From Branchipolynoe longqiensis (taxonomy: Eukaryota > Annelida > Polychaeta > Phyllodocida > Polynoidae), in assembly GCA_030323885.1 (NCBI GenBank), contig CM059193.1:75275040-75339039 (forward strand): a stretch of 64,000 bases of DNA, given 5' to 3'. The translations under genes were made by a program, and so were the position numbers. The notes below the pieces were generated by a model. The model did not search any database, had not been told where the DNA came from, and saw only the letters and a list, made by a program, of their open reading frames with translations. This document shows, one piece after another, positions 38,401-40,420 of this stretch; within the stretch, counting starts at the first letter, position 1; each line of letters starts with the position of its first letter.

Positions 38401-39382
38401 CAGCGATTCTTCGACAAAGCCACTTGTGGATGATCCTGACTACATTCCGATGTACGGCGCAGACACAGCAGAGGGCAGCACTGGAGGATCCATGTCAACC
38501 AACTCAATATCGCCCGACACTTCAAACTACGGCAACTCTTCAAACTACGGCAACTACGGCACGAGCCAGAGCTCGCTCACTCCATCAGGTAGTAAGTTTG
38601 GATCATTCTACGGAATTGAAGACCAGCGCGTTGCACCGCCTTTACCTCCACCTAACCACACTGGTCCGCGAAGTTCCTCAACCTCGCCAACCTCCCCATT
38701 ATCGCTCAAGGAGAGTAACACCAGGCGTGGCACTATGGCGAGGAGCGCCACCTATGAGGACACCGGGCGGGGGAGAAGGGCGACACCCATGTCTGATCCC
38801 CGGGGTGGAGATCCGGATGGCCGGTTGAGCCCATGGCAGTTCCATCAGACCCCGCAAGTGCAGGTGCAGGGTCAGCAAACGCTTCCGCGACTCGCAAAGA
38901 AGGTCTGGTTCCCTCAGGCAGGCGATAAGAAACCCAGCAGCCACCACAGCCAGGGGAAGATCAACAACGACTTGGATGATGACCTTTCGCATCAGGAGCG
39001 AATACACATATGGGCATCGAAGCAGCAACCCAAGTCTCCCAAGGAGAAGGCCACCCCACAAAGCACACAACCGCTTCTGCCAATGAAGCCGAAGCCAAAA
39101 GTGAACAATAAGAAGACTCTTCTTCCGCTAACCATCACTCTCCCTCCGAAGGATGAGGACAAAGGTTCACACTCAGATAGCGTTAATTTCAATAAGAACG
39201 AGACCCCCTCGGAGGAACCGGTTAAGTATTCCGGAGACCCACCGCGAACCCCGAATGGTCTTCGCTACCCAGCCGCTCCACCGAAGATGGAGGATCAGCA
39301 GGAAGCTGGTGGTGCTGGTACCAGACTGATGGAGTATTGTGACGAGCTGCTACAGGAATTGGAGACGATGGCTAAGGCGTAG
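896..39382 (+). CDS. THSD7A: THSD7A/B-type receptor, 3' part of gene (14 exons)
   Basis: Join: 896-1045, 3036-3239, 6335-6462, 8521-8674, 16300-16524, 18645-18904, 21509-21677, 22306-22409, 25293-25530, 27950-28078, 29886-30011, 31326-31467, 33098-33347, 38360-39382. All introns are GT-AG; phases in order are 1,1,0,1,1,0,1,0,1,1,1,2,0 and agree at every junction, giving 1,099 residues to a TAG stop. Residues about 1-540 are TSP1 repeats, 544-628 Cys-rich/EGF-like, 651-675 a transmembrane helix followed by a basic stop-transfer (RRKRKPR), and 676-1099 a cytoplasmic tail. The alternating repeats, the PCPGDC-type linkers and the last TSP1 repeat lacking its first Cys match vertebrate THSD7A/B as I remember them. 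Those are single-pass membrane glycoproteins; THSD7A acts in endothelial migration and at podocytes. The 5' exons are outside the window. THSD7A versus THSD7B cannot be decided; an invertebrate may have a single co-ortholog. Confidence 0.92.
1282..1462 (+). mobile_element. pogo/Tigger-like MITE
   Basis: The left end TACAGTAACAGCTCTCCTAC and right end GAGAGGTTTTACTGTA are inverted. The interior has GACCACCTCCACAGATCGAC and TATATCGATCGCTTTATT. The TACAGTAAAACCTCTCT-type ends and TA target are typical of Tigger/pogo derivatives. Confidence 0.75.
1884..2795. repeat. 43-bp satellite array, about 21 copies
   Basis: The unit reads CTAACTCATGGCTATTAGTA followed by GTAGTTGTGTGACTTCACAC and AAA. Each unit holds a near-perfect palindrome (TGTGTGACTTCACACA). 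Copies differ by single substitutions and small deletions. One late copy near 2758 reads GTGTGACGTCACAC, creating a CRE-like TGACGTCA. It lies in intron 1 of the window gene. Confidence 0.92.
2803..2932 (-). mobile_element. TTAA-type MITE end interrupted by a SINE tail
   Basis: GGAAAATGACAGAAACTGAA (family A interior) is followed by a SINE tail (CGTCCTGATATGACCTTAGA to CCAACAACCAGCC). The MITE end CCATCGGACTATGCAAC then resumes: a nested insertion. Confidence 0.6.
3036..3239 (+). CDS. THSD7A: THSD7-type exon 2: TSP1 repeat core plus start of next repeat
   Basis: The acceptor is GCGCGTACGCAG and the donor GAAG/GTGAGT; phase 1 on both sides. It encodes residues 50-118. CGPGVRRRHVLC is the classic TSP1 CGxGxxxRxxxC strand. 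A CQRDC linker follows, and then EAWSAWGSCSQTCGEG. That start carries both post-translational motifs of canonical TSP1 repeats: WSAW for C-mannosylation and CSQTCG for O-fucosylation. Bases upstream of 3036 that stay open in the same frame are intron. Confidence 0.92.
3305..3570 (+). mobile_element. tRNA-derived SINE (family 2)
   Basis: CTTTTTTCTAGGTCATATTC, GGTGGTTCGATTCACC (B-box-like), CACTGTGTATAACTTACAGC, TTAAAAATTCCTTGGGTCGG and the end GATAGGCAGTATAAATCTTC. It starts 65 bases after the exon 2 donor. Confidence 0.75.
3572..3905 (+). mobile_element. tRNA-derived SINE (family 1), full copy
   Basis: The tRNA-like head (CTGTGGCCGAATTGGTAGAG, then GGTTCCCGATCTAGTC) is followed by the body (GTGACTGAGTGGGATATCGG, TGGGACAGCACTATAAAGTA) and the tail (TGATATGACCTTAGATATTG, CCAGGACGTAAAC). 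The head has A- and B-box-like segments but does not fold as a full tRNA. Confidence 0.82.
3933..4213. mobile_element. MITE with CAGGGATGAAAG ends
   Basis: Left CAGGGATGAAAGATCTCTGC and right CCCAGAGACCACTTTCATAC; interior GATTTTCGC repeats and GGCTATGGGAGAATATCC. Confidence 0.7.
4485..4562 (+). mobile_element. molluscan-type dispersed repeat B, 3' end
   Basis: GACGTCCAATAGCCGATGAT, AATGTGCTCTAGAGGCGTCG and TTAAATAAAACAAACTTTAA. I recall this end as very common in molluscan genomes; this supports the lineage inference but was not searched. Confidence 0.7.
4722..5128 (+). mobile_element. MITE with 40-bp inverted ends and 9-bp target duplication
   Basis: The ends are TAGATAAAGGATTCACCCTG and its inverse (GGTGAATCTTTTATCTA), extending about 40 bases. 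The direct repeat AGTCTCTAT is present at 4713-4721 and 5129-5137. A 9-bp duplication is typical of Mutator-like elements. Confidence 0.85.
5385..5706 (+). repeat. dispersed repeat C, + copy
   Basis: Shares long stretches with the inverse of 46205-46560: ATATTAACCTACCTACTTAC, GCTACCTCCCCGTATGTTTC and TTAGGGCTGGAAGACCAGTG. Type unknown; possibly an untranslated part of a LINE. Confidence 0.6.
6004..6258 (+). mobile_element. pogo/Tigger-like MITE with nested SINE tail
   Basis: It starts TACAGTAAAACCTCTCTAAG and ends ATTTAGATAGGTTTTCCTGCA. A SINE-tail segment (CTCCTGATATGACCTTAGAT ... ACGTAAAACAACAAC, about 6125-6178) splits it. Confidence 0.75.
6335..6462 (+). CDS. THSD7A: THSD7-type exon 3: TSP1 repeat second half and start of next
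   Basis: The acceptor is TTGCTCCAG and the donor CCCG/GTAGGT; phase 1 in, phase 0 out. It encodes residues 119-160. VKTRSRAALEEP continues the repeat begun in exon 2. RPCTLLDQNTTCSDRDC supplies the closing Cys residues and an NTT glycosylation site. FEWKVAP opens the next repeat, whose WGPC starts exactly at exon 4. This phase-0 split inside the Trp-rich strand recurs at exon 6 to 7 and exon 8 to 9. Confidence 0.91.
7361..7763. mobile_element. foldback element with about 150-bp inverted arms
   Basis: The arms at about 7361-7520 and 7612-7763 are inverse copies: GGACCTGAACATTAATGGCG against CCATTAATGTTCAGGTCC, and TTTAATGCTATGATGACAGC against GCAATCATAGCATTAAA. The ends may extend to 7307 and 7790. 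The segment 7019-7066 (GTTGGATATTCAATGCTATT) recurs at 7868-7915 as a flanking direct repeat. A minus-strand open frame (7774-7460) spans it but is probably a by-product. Confidence 0.65.
8112..8292 (-). mobile_element. TTAA-type MITE (family A), partial
   Basis: Only the last 180 bases of the inverse orientation are present (from TTTTGGCAAGCTTG to CATCGGACCATGCAACT/TTAA). Confidence 0.65.
8521..8674 (+). CDS. THSD7A: THSD7-type exon 4: TSP1 repeat
   Basis: The acceptor is TTTCTCTCGCAG and the donor CTGG/GTAAGA; phase 0 in, phase 1 out. It encodes residues 161-212. WGPCRPFYGIDCGRGQRKRG is a TSP1 repeat with a short insertion between the first and second Cys. It closes with SCDLPCLG, which splices to DC at the next exon. 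The following intron (8675-16299) is the longest in the window and carries the 4.67-kb DNA transposon. Confidence 0.92.
8883..9231 (+). mobile_element. TTAA-flanked MITE (family A), full copy
   Basis: TTAA/AGTTGCACAGTCCGATGG at the left and CATCGGACTATGCAGCT/TTAA at the right. The inverted ends are about 17 bases and well preserved; this is a good reference copy. Confidence 0.82.
9672..10057 (+). mobile_element. MITE with 40-bp inverted ends and 9-bp target duplication, second copy
   Basis: Same family as the element at 4722 and collinear throughout. The target duplication is GGTTTGTAC at 9663-9671 and 10058-10066. The two independent 9-bp duplications fix the element boundaries. Confidence 0.87.
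10067..10960. other. intron 4 segment without gene
   Basis: No coding sequence supported. CCTGGAATTT-like words recur at about 10090-10140 and GTCCTGGAAACTCCTTGAAT at 10437, suggesting a decayed repeat. The remainder is AT-rich. Confidence 0.5.
10968..15635 (+). mobile_element. 4.67-kb DNA transposon with long inverted termini and TA target duplication
   Basis: The left end reads GTCAGGGGGC and the right end is its inverse GCCCCCTGAC, each flanked by TA (10966-10967 and 15636-15637). The inner inverted block ATAGGTGTGAAAGTGCGTAC is shared. Similarity between the arms then continues for about 300 bases each (to about 11280 and from about 15425), with one roughly 75-base insertion in the left arm. 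Between the arms is one decayed gene on the + strand (11771-14936). It sits in intron 4 of the THSD7-type gene, in the same orientation. No DDE transposase motif was recognised. Confidence 0.85.
11771..14936 (+). pseudogene. transposon-encoded putative PIN/FEN1-like nuclease with CXC-like Cys cluster, decayed
   Basis: Several open blocks lie in order on one strand: 11771-11920 (GKCLFPGC zinc-like start), 11950-12042 (HKSCVSRY), 12055-12830, 12719-13250, 13253-14123 and 14124-14936. They are separated by frame changes near 11920, 12720, 13250 and 14120 and by stops at 12484, 12911, about 12992 and 14665. The middle (FGEQTYIWYGKAKGGLVG, ICNAVSLAMD) belongs to a large uncharacterised invertebrate family I recognise by sequence. 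The later part carries LIDGN (13728), HEEADVKL (14067), ADDTDIFVLL (14140) and LSGCDS (14305). That order of acidic residues resembles FEN1/XPG PIN nucleases (D, ExE/EAD, DxD, GCD). After the GW stop the end is a Cys-rich block (ACGCKSSRPC ... CTTYCKC) resembling tesmin/TSO1 CXC repeats, then an acidic tail. The nuclease assignment is inference; this copy is inactive. Confidence 0.75.
16300..16524 (+). CDS. THSD7A: THSD7-type exon 5: complete TSP1 repeat plus start of next
   Basis: The acceptor is CATTTCCCACCAG and the donor GAGG/GTACGT; phase 1 both sides. It encodes residues 213-287. DCVTTEWSEWSQCSC opens a repeat with the WSEW C-mannosylation motif; PNAT and RNVT are potential N-glycosylation sites. 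The repeat closes with ETPCYCPLYS. VVVGGWTTCVLTDGAGNQCGEG then starts the next repeat, in the alternate THSD7 style with a short xxDGxGxQCGxG loop. Confidence 0.92.
16585..16966. mobile_element. MITE with GGTCACATATACGTTAGT ends
   Basis: The left end GGTCACATATACGTTAGT and right end ACTAACGGCTATGTGACC are inverted. The interior is almost wholly a 22-bp minisatellite and TACATTCAAC repeats. It begins 60 bases after the exon 5 donor. The same end motif forms the hairpin at 19489-19530. Confidence 0.7.
16721..16884. repeat. 22-bp minisatellite, about 7 copies
   Basis: Units of the form GTTACAGTATGGATCCCGGT plus AT or AC are repeated head to tail. They are followed by short TACATTCAAC repeats at about 16885-16920. 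The whole sits between the inverted ends of the MITE at 16585-16966. Confidence 0.85.
17420..17600 (-). mobile_element. SINE family 1, strongly decayed copy
   Basis: Inverse words CTGCTCCCCGTCCTGTCCTT, AATGCCGAGTGCTAGGCTAA and GATGTTCGAACCCACAG match the head and body order of the copy at 41333. Confidence 0.55.
17605..17820 (+). mobile_element. dispersed repeat B, 3' two-thirds
   Basis: GTGCATATAAAAGACCCCTT, TGGTGGCAGCAGGTTTCCTC, GACGTCCAATAGCAGATGAT and TTAAATAAAACAAGC. Intron 5. Confidence 0.75.
17860..18490. repeat. 58-bp minisatellite marked by GGGCCC, about 8 copies
   Basis: Units start with TGTGGGCCCTTGTTAATAAT followed by ACTACTAGTAATAATAGGAG and a TAATAGGGGTGATAA stretch. GGGCCC recurs at about 18024, 18082, 18140, 18254 and 18312, one copy reading GGCCC near 18197. 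A longer, interrupted unit follows at about 18417. Located in intron 5, about 150 bases before exon 6. Confidence 0.88.
18645..18904 (+). CDS. THSD7A: THSD7-type exon 6: TSP1 repeat end, linker and next repeat
   Basis: The acceptor is TTGCCCATATTAG and the donor ACAG/GTGGGT; phase 1 in, phase 0 out. It encodes residues 288-373. TQKRPANCVREDGNTV completes the repeat started in exon 5. SCDVACPMDC is the inter-repeat linker, and TRFTPWSHCSAECGLEAYKE starts another repeat. Here the O-fucose position is Glu (CSAECG) rather than Ser/Thr, so this repeat should not be fucosylated. The open frame runs 57 bases past the donor; GTGGGT plus the fit to exon 7 places the end at 18904. Confidence 0.9.
19443..19530. 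repeat. two adjacent hairpins
   Basis: First hairpin: perfect 21-bp arms at 19443-19463 (GGTGCTAATTCATGATATAC...) and 19471-19491 with a 7-base loop, CTATTCC. Second hairpin: 15-bp arms ACCGGTCACATATAC (19489-19503) and GTATATGTGACCGGT (19516-19530). The second is built from the end sequence of the MITE at 16585. Confidence 0.85.
19568..20044 (-). mobile_element. MITE family H with internally duplicated body
   Basis: The left end TCACAAAAAAGAGGCCAATT and right end CAATTGGCCCATTTTCGTGA...CTGACTCAT are inverse. Inside are two tandem copies of a roughly 200-base body (GTTGTCGGCGTCGAGCATTG ... AAGAAATGCACTACACTTTA). Confidence 0.75.
20045..21508. other. intron 6 segment without gene
   Basis: Between MITE H and exon 7. 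I see no coding, RNA or repeat feature beyond short A/T runs. Confidence 0.5.
21509..21677 (+). CDS. THSD7A: THSD7-type exon 7: TSP1 repeat
   Basis: The acceptor is TTGCTGTTGCAG and the donor GAAG/GTAAGG; phase 0 in, phase 1 out. It encodes residues 374-430. NTTCHTTACYTYTWRHLVW closes one repeat and opens the next. WSACSVDNRGCGVGSRTRLV has the usual Trp, Cys and CGxGxxxR positions. It ends in an acidic-loop Cys (SSCFGE) that continues into exon 8. Confidence 0.91.
21747..22155. mobile_element. SINE family 1, head-to-head inverted pair
   Basis: A + copy (GTCCATCTCCCGGTTTGGAA to TCCTGATATGA, 21767-22030) meets a partial - copy (TGACTTGTGACAGTGCACAT to CCCACTCAGTCACAT, 22045-22155). The facing arms, about 110 bases, can pair. 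Intron 7. Confidence 0.78.
22306..22409 (+). CDS. THSD7A: THSD7-type exon 8: short charged exon closing a TSP1 repeat
   Basis: The acceptor is TTCATTCAG and the donor CGTG/GTGAGT; phase 1 in, phase 0 out; 104 bases (residues 430-464). It was found by bridging exons 7 and 9, because it is too short to stand out as an ORF. It encodes a strongly charged stretch (DEREDSLNDLDPHERKERD), then VCGDPCPGDCV. The PCPGDC linker is the characteristic THSD7 spacing between TSP1 repeats, and exon 9 continues it with VSSW in frame. Confidence 0.88.
22450..22690 (-). mobile_element. SINE family 2, copy in intron 8
   Basis: Inverse of the family: TTGAAGATTTATACTGCCCA, CGCTGTAAGTTATACACAGC, GGGGAATCAAACCACCGACT and CACTCTAACCACTTTGCCAC (tRNA-like head). 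Confidence 0.78.
22878..23110. mobile_element. MITE family E (GAAGAGCTCTTTT ends)
   Basis: Inverted GAAGAGCTCTTTTCAAAAAC and TTTTTGGAAAAGAGCTCT; interior GATAAGCGC against GGCGCTTATC. A central AT-rich stretch repeats the end motif. Confidence 0.7.
23641..24487. mobile_element. 847-bp MITE with 27-bp inverted ends
   Basis: The left end GGGGCCATATGCATGGAGCA (then GTGTTAG) is the exact inverse of the right end (CTAACACTGCTCCATGCATA TGGCCCC). A roughly 65-base interior block (CATATTTAACAGAATTACAT) occurs twice, near 23850 and 24093. It sits exactly at a relic copy of the exon 9 acceptor. Confidence 0.85.
24488..25205 (+). repeat. relic tandem copies of the intron 8/exon 9 junction
   Basis: Three decayed units precede the real junction at 25293. 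Each has an intron part (CGTCAAACCCCAAATGAAAC, TCTCTGTTCTCCCCAG) and an exon-like part (GAGTACTTGGAGCAGTTACA, CTTCAAGGACCATCTACT). The exon-like part matches the start of exon 9 (AGCAGCTGGAGCAGGTATGG, TGCTTCAAGGACTGC). Exon-like parts lie at about 24488-24545, 25000-25057 and 25139-25203. The intron part of the first unit (23568-23640) is cut off by the MITE; a SINE (about 24612-24925) interrupts the second. Confidence 0.75.
24612..24925 (+). mobile_element. SINE family 1, copy in intron 8
   Basis: Head GTGGGATTCGAACCCACGGA, body AATGTGACTGAGTGGGACAT and tail CCATAGATATTGGCAGAACA, CCAACAACCAAC. It interrupts one of the relic exon 9 units. Confidence 0.78.
25293..25530 (+). CDS. THSD7A: THSD7-type exon 9: TSP1 repeat plus atypical last repeat
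   Basis: The acceptor is CATTCTCCTCCAG and the donor CACG/GTGAGT; phase 0 in, phase 1 out. It encodes residues 465-544. VSSWSRYGPCFKDCASPG starts a full repeat, closed by VRPCRLDEVYC. TFYWRAGEWGPNSARRVAC is the last TSP1-like segment: the Cys expected after WGP is replaced by Asn, and the CGxG turn is missing. Vertebrate THSD7A shows the same Cys-less last repeat as I remember it, which is strong evidence for orthology. Relic duplicates of this exon's start lie just upstream. Confidence 0.92.
25552..25961. mobile_element. MITE with GGCCCTGTCACACT ends and tandem interior
   Basis: Left GGCCCTGTCACACTGTGACA and right CAGAGTGTGACAGGGCC are inverse. Inside are about four units of 60-70 bases (AAATATACCCTAACTTGTCT, CAGCATACACCACCATGTTG). 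It starts 21 bases after the exon 9 donor. Confidence 0.78.
26093..26442 (-). mobile_element. TTAA-flanked MITE (family A), full copy
   Basis: TTAA at 26089-26092 and 26443-26446; ends GCTGCATAGTCCGATG and CATCGGACCATGCAATT. Inside intron 9. Confidence 0.8.
26580..26778 (-). mobile_element. pogo/Tigger-like MITE
   Basis: TACAGTAAATTCTCTCTAAA at the left and inverse interior words (AAAGCGATCGATATAGGG, GGAGGTGGTTGG). The right end is lost. Confidence 0.7.
26808..27060 (-). mobile_element. MITE with GAGCCTGTCTCAAAAGGTG ends
   Basis: Left GAGCCTGTCTCAAAAGGTGA and right AGCACCTTTTGAGACAGTC are inverse; the interior carries TTTGCTTCAAATCAATATGT. Confidence 0.82.
27343..27581. mobile_element. MITE family E-like (GAAGAGTTCAGGGGC ends)
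   Basis: Left GAAGAGTTCAGGGGCAAATT and right GGTTTTGCACCTGAACGCTC are inverse, with ATAAGCGCCAATCG against GATTGGTGTTTG inside. It is related to the element at 46946. Confidence 0.65.
27588..27880. mobile_element. MITE with GTGTCACACCTCACCGGAT ends
   Basis: Left GTGTCACACCTCACCGGATT and right AATCCGGCGAGGTGTGACAG are inverse; the interior has GTCCGTTTCATGTCCGTT repeats. Confidence 0.8.
27950..28078 (+). CDS. THSD7A: THSD7-type exon 10: end of last TSP1 repeat and EGF-like turn
   Basis: The acceptor is CTTGTTTCAG and the donor ACGG/GTACGT; phase 1 both sides. It encodes residues 544-587. RQCRALCGQYARCVDGTCTC has the CxxxCxxxxxCxxxxCxC pattern of a truncated EGF-like domain and ends in MQGFTG. 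The same combination of last TSP1 repeat and EGF-like turn closes the ectodomain of vertebrate THSD7A. Confidence 0.9.
28236..28590 (+). mobile_element. SINE family 1, full copy in intron 10
   Basis: GATGGGATGAGCGTCCATCT head, GGGATTCGACCCTAGGAG, GTGACTGAGTTAGATATCAA body, and tail CCAGGATGTAAAACTCCAAC followed by AACC repeats. Confidence 0.82.
28811..29060. mobile_element. 250-bp MITE with GCTGGCGCACACCTCCCG ends
   Basis: Left GCTGGCGCACACCTCCCGTT and right AACGGGAGGTGTGCGCCAGC are exact inverses. The interior is GC-richer with repeated words (AAAACTG, GACTCGCGACCC). Intron 10. Confidence 0.85.
29061..29885. other. intron 10 segment without gene
   Basis: Contains GTGTAATCA at 29087 and its near inverse TTGATTACACAG at 29137, GATGATGCT repeats near 29210, and otherwise nothing recognised. 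Confidence 0.45.
29886..30011 (+). CDS. THSD7A: THSD7-type exon 11: extra Cys-rich EGF-like module
   Basis: The acceptor is CGTATCTGCAG and the donor GAGG/GTAAGA; phase 1 both sides. It encodes residues 587-629, with Cys at DGQTC, YGCED, HCVVN, TYCDV and KECLCVGG. This is a six-Cys EGF-like spacing carrying an NTT glycosylation site. I do not recall an equivalent module in vertebrate THSD7A, where a Cys-poor linker follows the EGF-like turn. A 16-bp tandem repeat starts six bases after the donor. Confidence 0.88.
30018..30112. repeat. 16-bp tandem repeat right after exon 11
   Basis: CTATACTGCATCATTG is repeated about six times, starting six bases after the exon 11 donor. Similar CTATACTGCATAATAT units resume at about 30450-30485 beyond a SINE, so the SINE at 30113-30430 inserted into this array. 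Confidence 0.88.
30113..30430 (+). mobile_element. SINE family 1, full copy in intron 11
   Basis: Head CAGTGGCCTAATCGGTAGAG and GTTTGGTTCCCGGTCGAGTC; body GTGACTGAGTGGGATATCAG; tail CCAGGATGTAAAAC. Inserted in the 16-bp array. Confidence 0.82.
30572..30918 (+). mobile_element. TTAA-type MITE (family A), full copy, decayed ends
   Basis: The left end AATGGTATAGTTTGATAG is diverged, with TTAA before it. The right end CATCGCACTATGCAGCT is followed by TTATAA. The interior is collinear with the copy at 8883. Confidence 0.72.
31326..31467 (+). CDS. THSD7A: THSD7-type exon 12: juxtamembrane segment and transmembrane helix
   Basis: The acceptor is CTTTCCATTTCCAG and the donor TCAG/GTAAGT; phase 1 in, phase 2 out. 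It encodes residues 629-676. A short Cys-containing stalk (LQCPILRLGSGRS) precedes about 25 uninterrupted hydrophobic residues starting LVLYIIIGSVCALVILT. That length is right for one membrane pass. The upstream part of the same open frame (31037-31325) is intron. Confidence 0.9.
31545..31820 (+). pseudogene. possible LINE RT C-terminal fragment with SINE head
   Basis: Bases 31550-31580 match the head of the tRNA-like SINE family (GAGCGTCCGTCT, AGATCGTGGG). The open frame 31590-31820 then includes AMAAQAWNKQPPIARSLKDL, resembling the 'WNxLP..IR...S' end of LINE reverse transcriptases. It lies in intron 12, just after the transmembrane exon. Weak similarity only. Confidence 0.35.
31821..32446. 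other. intron 12 segment without gene
   Basis: AT-rich sequence between the LINE-like fragment and the 105-bp array; nothing recognised. Confidence 0.45.
32447..33075. repeat. about 105-bp tandem repeat, 6 copies, abutting exon 13
   Basis: The unit is marked by CCCCAGGCCAATTATCCACA, then AATGAAATTTCCCCTATTTA, AAACAAATGCATTAC and a TCATTCCTGTTAT end. Starts are near 32449, 32552, 32658, 32761, 32865 and 32974. The array ends about 25 bases before the proposed acceptor of exon 13. Confidence 0.88.
33098..33347 (+). CDS. THSD7A: THSD7-type exon 13: first cytoplasmic exon
   Basis: The phase-2 junction makes Ser676, followed by RRKRKPRDPDNYPNLTK, a basic stop-transfer patch placing this side in the cytoplasm. 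The donor is ACAG/GTGGGT, phase 0. The acceptor chosen is CCCTATGAAG/C. An alternative AG at 33102-33103 keeps the frame and would shorten the basic patch by two residues. The rest is hydrophilic, rich in Lys, Asn and Gly, with no recognised domain. A 105-bp tandem array runs to within about 25 bases of the acceptor. Confidence 0.85.
34026..34500 (-). pseudogene. LINE 3'-end fragment (RT C-terminus and tail)
   Basis: The minus-strand open frame 34486-34244 (RKRNVAYNDIMRLSLHLPRY, then IIRNQIFKFITRVDESEN) has the look of the C-terminal end of LINE reverse transcriptases, where VAYNDxxR and a final Ser/Asn-rich helix recur. Downstream on that strand comes AT-rich sequence ending in (AATTG)n at 34026-34046, a microsatellite tail marking the 3' end. 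Everything upstream of the fragment is missing. Confidence 0.6.
34913..35085. repeat. homopolymer-rich element flanked by (TA)n, copy 1
   Basis: CGCGAGTGGCATGTCCCGCC, poly-G and poly-C runs of about 12-15 bases, then AACAAAGGGTTTATCATTAT CCATATATAT. Related to 62183-62300. Confidence 0.55.
35085..35425. repeat. (TA)n microsatellites around a 220-base unique segment
   Basis: (TA)n at about 35085-35125 and 35349-35421 flank a non-repetitive segment containing a doubled CTAGCCTGAGG. No gene was recognised in the segment. Confidence 0.8.
35515..35817 (-). CDS. unidentified open frame, possible repeat-derived coding fragment
   Basis: A 100-residue minus-strand frame with balanced amino-acid composition (for example PSVGFVLDVTPISVQIEHGG and LRILVVFNPVNWQQLTYKQA), unlike the Tyr/Ile strings around it. 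I do not recognise a family. Bases 35825-35907 resemble 49343-49412 (GCAGTCAAG, AATGAAAGCAG, CGCGACCGACAGCATGATGA), so the segment may be part of a dispersed element. It lies in intron 13, antisense to the host gene. Confidence 0.25.
   Translation of the reverse strand: MRVGLNVSQLHYTTPIQAYIDDPVCVKAPSVGFVLDVTPISVQIEHGGELRILVVFNPVNWQQLTYKQASADSRGRLQIEQQLKITHSSVSDNNISNKVE
35945..36248 (+). mobile_element. SINE family 1, copy in intron 13
   Basis: GGTAGATCGTGGGATTCAAA head, GTGACTGAGTGGGATATCAG body, GCGAGGACGTAAAACCCCAA tail with CAACCAACC. Confidence 0.8.
36249..38359. other. intron 13 3' part without gene
   Basis: No supported feature for about 2.1 kb. Short ORFs on both strands show no recognisable protein. 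The last 30 bases form the strong polypyrimidine acceptor of exon 14. Confidence 0.45.
38360..39382 (+). CDS. THSD7A: THSD7-type exon 14: terminal cytoplasmic exon with stop
   Basis: The acceptor is a long pyrimidine tract ending TTTTTTTTGCAG; phase 0. It encodes residues 760-1099 and TAG at 39380-39382. The sequence is low-complexity and Ser/Pro/Gly-rich. An acidic start (DPDDDLFGN) is followed by DDPDYIPMYG, NYG repeats near residues 815-826, a PPLPPP SH3/EVH1-type proline motif near 852-857, and many Ser-Pro sites. A Glu-rich, probably helical end (EYCDELLQELETMAKA) closes it. No enzymatic domain is seen. With exon 13 the tail is about 424 residues, far longer than the few tens of residues I recall in vertebrate THSD7 proteins. 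Confidence 0.9.
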   Translation, partial: LCLLDPDDDLFGNHSDSSTKPLVDDPDYIPMYGADTAEGSTGGSMSTNSISPDTSNYGNSSNYGNYGTSQSSLTPSGSKFGSFYGIEDQRVAPPLPPPNHTGPRSSSTSPTSPLSLKESNTRRGTMARSATYEDTGRGRRATPMSDPRGGDPDGRLSPWQFHQTPQVQVQGQQTLPRLAKKVWFPQAGDKKPSSHHSQGKINNDLDDDLSHQERIHIWASKQQPKSPKEKATPQSTQPLLPMKPKPKVNNKKTLLPLTITLPPKDEDKGSHSDSVNFNKNETPSEEPVKYSGDPPRTPNGLRYPAAPPKMEDQQEAGGAGTRLMEYCDELLQELETMAKA

Positions 39383-39980
39383 AGGGATCAATTCACTAAT
39401 CCAGTTGATTTCACTTTCCACGTTATTGTGTTTTGCTTTTATTAGTATGTTAAGAGAACACAGCTGATATAAGGGCATGTCCCTTTGTATGTGGTTCTTC
39501 ACAGGGGACTCTACTGACGAGTAAGCATACTTTTGCATTCCTTTTGTAAATACTTTGCTTTGTTTCATCTTTCCACATGCCTTGCTTGTTACCTTCCCTG
39601 ATTCTATTATTCTAAAGTGTACAATCATTGAGGTTTATATGTTTATATTCTAAATATATATAGCACACCAGTAAAGTTGGTGCTAACTTGCGATGTACCT
39701 GCCCTTTTATAGCTAACAGTTACTGAGTCCGCAAATATATATACATATATAATATATATATAAAATATATATATATTATATGTCTGTGGATGGAAATAAT
39801 TAGCGAGCAGTTTTTTAAGACTTCAAATAATACAACATAAAATTATGAGGTAAAATTACCTGAAGTAAAATTATTTGGATTCAAATATTTAGACTCAAAA
39901 TTACATTAGTTAACATTTCTTTAATTCATATTATATAAGGGGAAATTATTATAACTACAATTACGTGAATTAAAATGATA
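39383..39980 (+). other. probable 3' UTR of the THSD7-type gene
   Basis: Non-coding sequence after the TAG stop. I see no AATAAA in the first 550 bases. The first ATTAAA is near 39969, already inside an AT-rich repeat, and variant AATATA hexamers occur near 39651. The true cleavage site is therefore undetermined. A (TA)n tract occupies about 39736-39780. Confidence 0.4.
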
Positions 39981-40420
39981 TGAATTAAAATGATATGAAT
40001 TAAAATTATACGAATTAAGAATATATACGAATTAAGATTATGCAAATTAAGATTAGATGAATTAAGATCATATGAATTAAAATCATATGAAGTTAGATAA
40101 TATTAATTAAGATTATAGGAATTAAAATGATAGTACGTAAAATGAAATTAATTAAAATTATATTAATTAAAAGTATAGTATTTACAGTTATATTACTTAA
40201 AAGTATATTGATTAAAATGATATTGATATTAATTACTGTAAGTTAAATTAGTTTAAGTAAAATTACATTAATTAAAATTATATTAATTGGAATTATTTTA
40301 ATTAAAACTATTTTAATTAAAACTATTTTAATTACAATTATATGATTAACACTTATTCTAATTAAAATGATATTAATACAGTTATTTGAATTAAAATTAT
40401 ATGAATTCAATTGGCAATGC
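39830..40420. repeat. AT-rich degenerate minisatellite (GAATTAAAATTATAT-like)
   Basis: Many imperfect units of about 14-17 bases built on AATTAAAATTATAT or GAATTAAAATGATATG. No coding signal. It follows the 3' end of the THSD7-type gene and may include its 3' UTR end. Confidence 0.75.

Noticed and set aside
38262..39192. minus-strand and second-frame ORFs over exon 14
   Set aside because: The + frame joined by phase 0 to exon 13 is open to a natural stop with a strong acceptor; the others are shadows.
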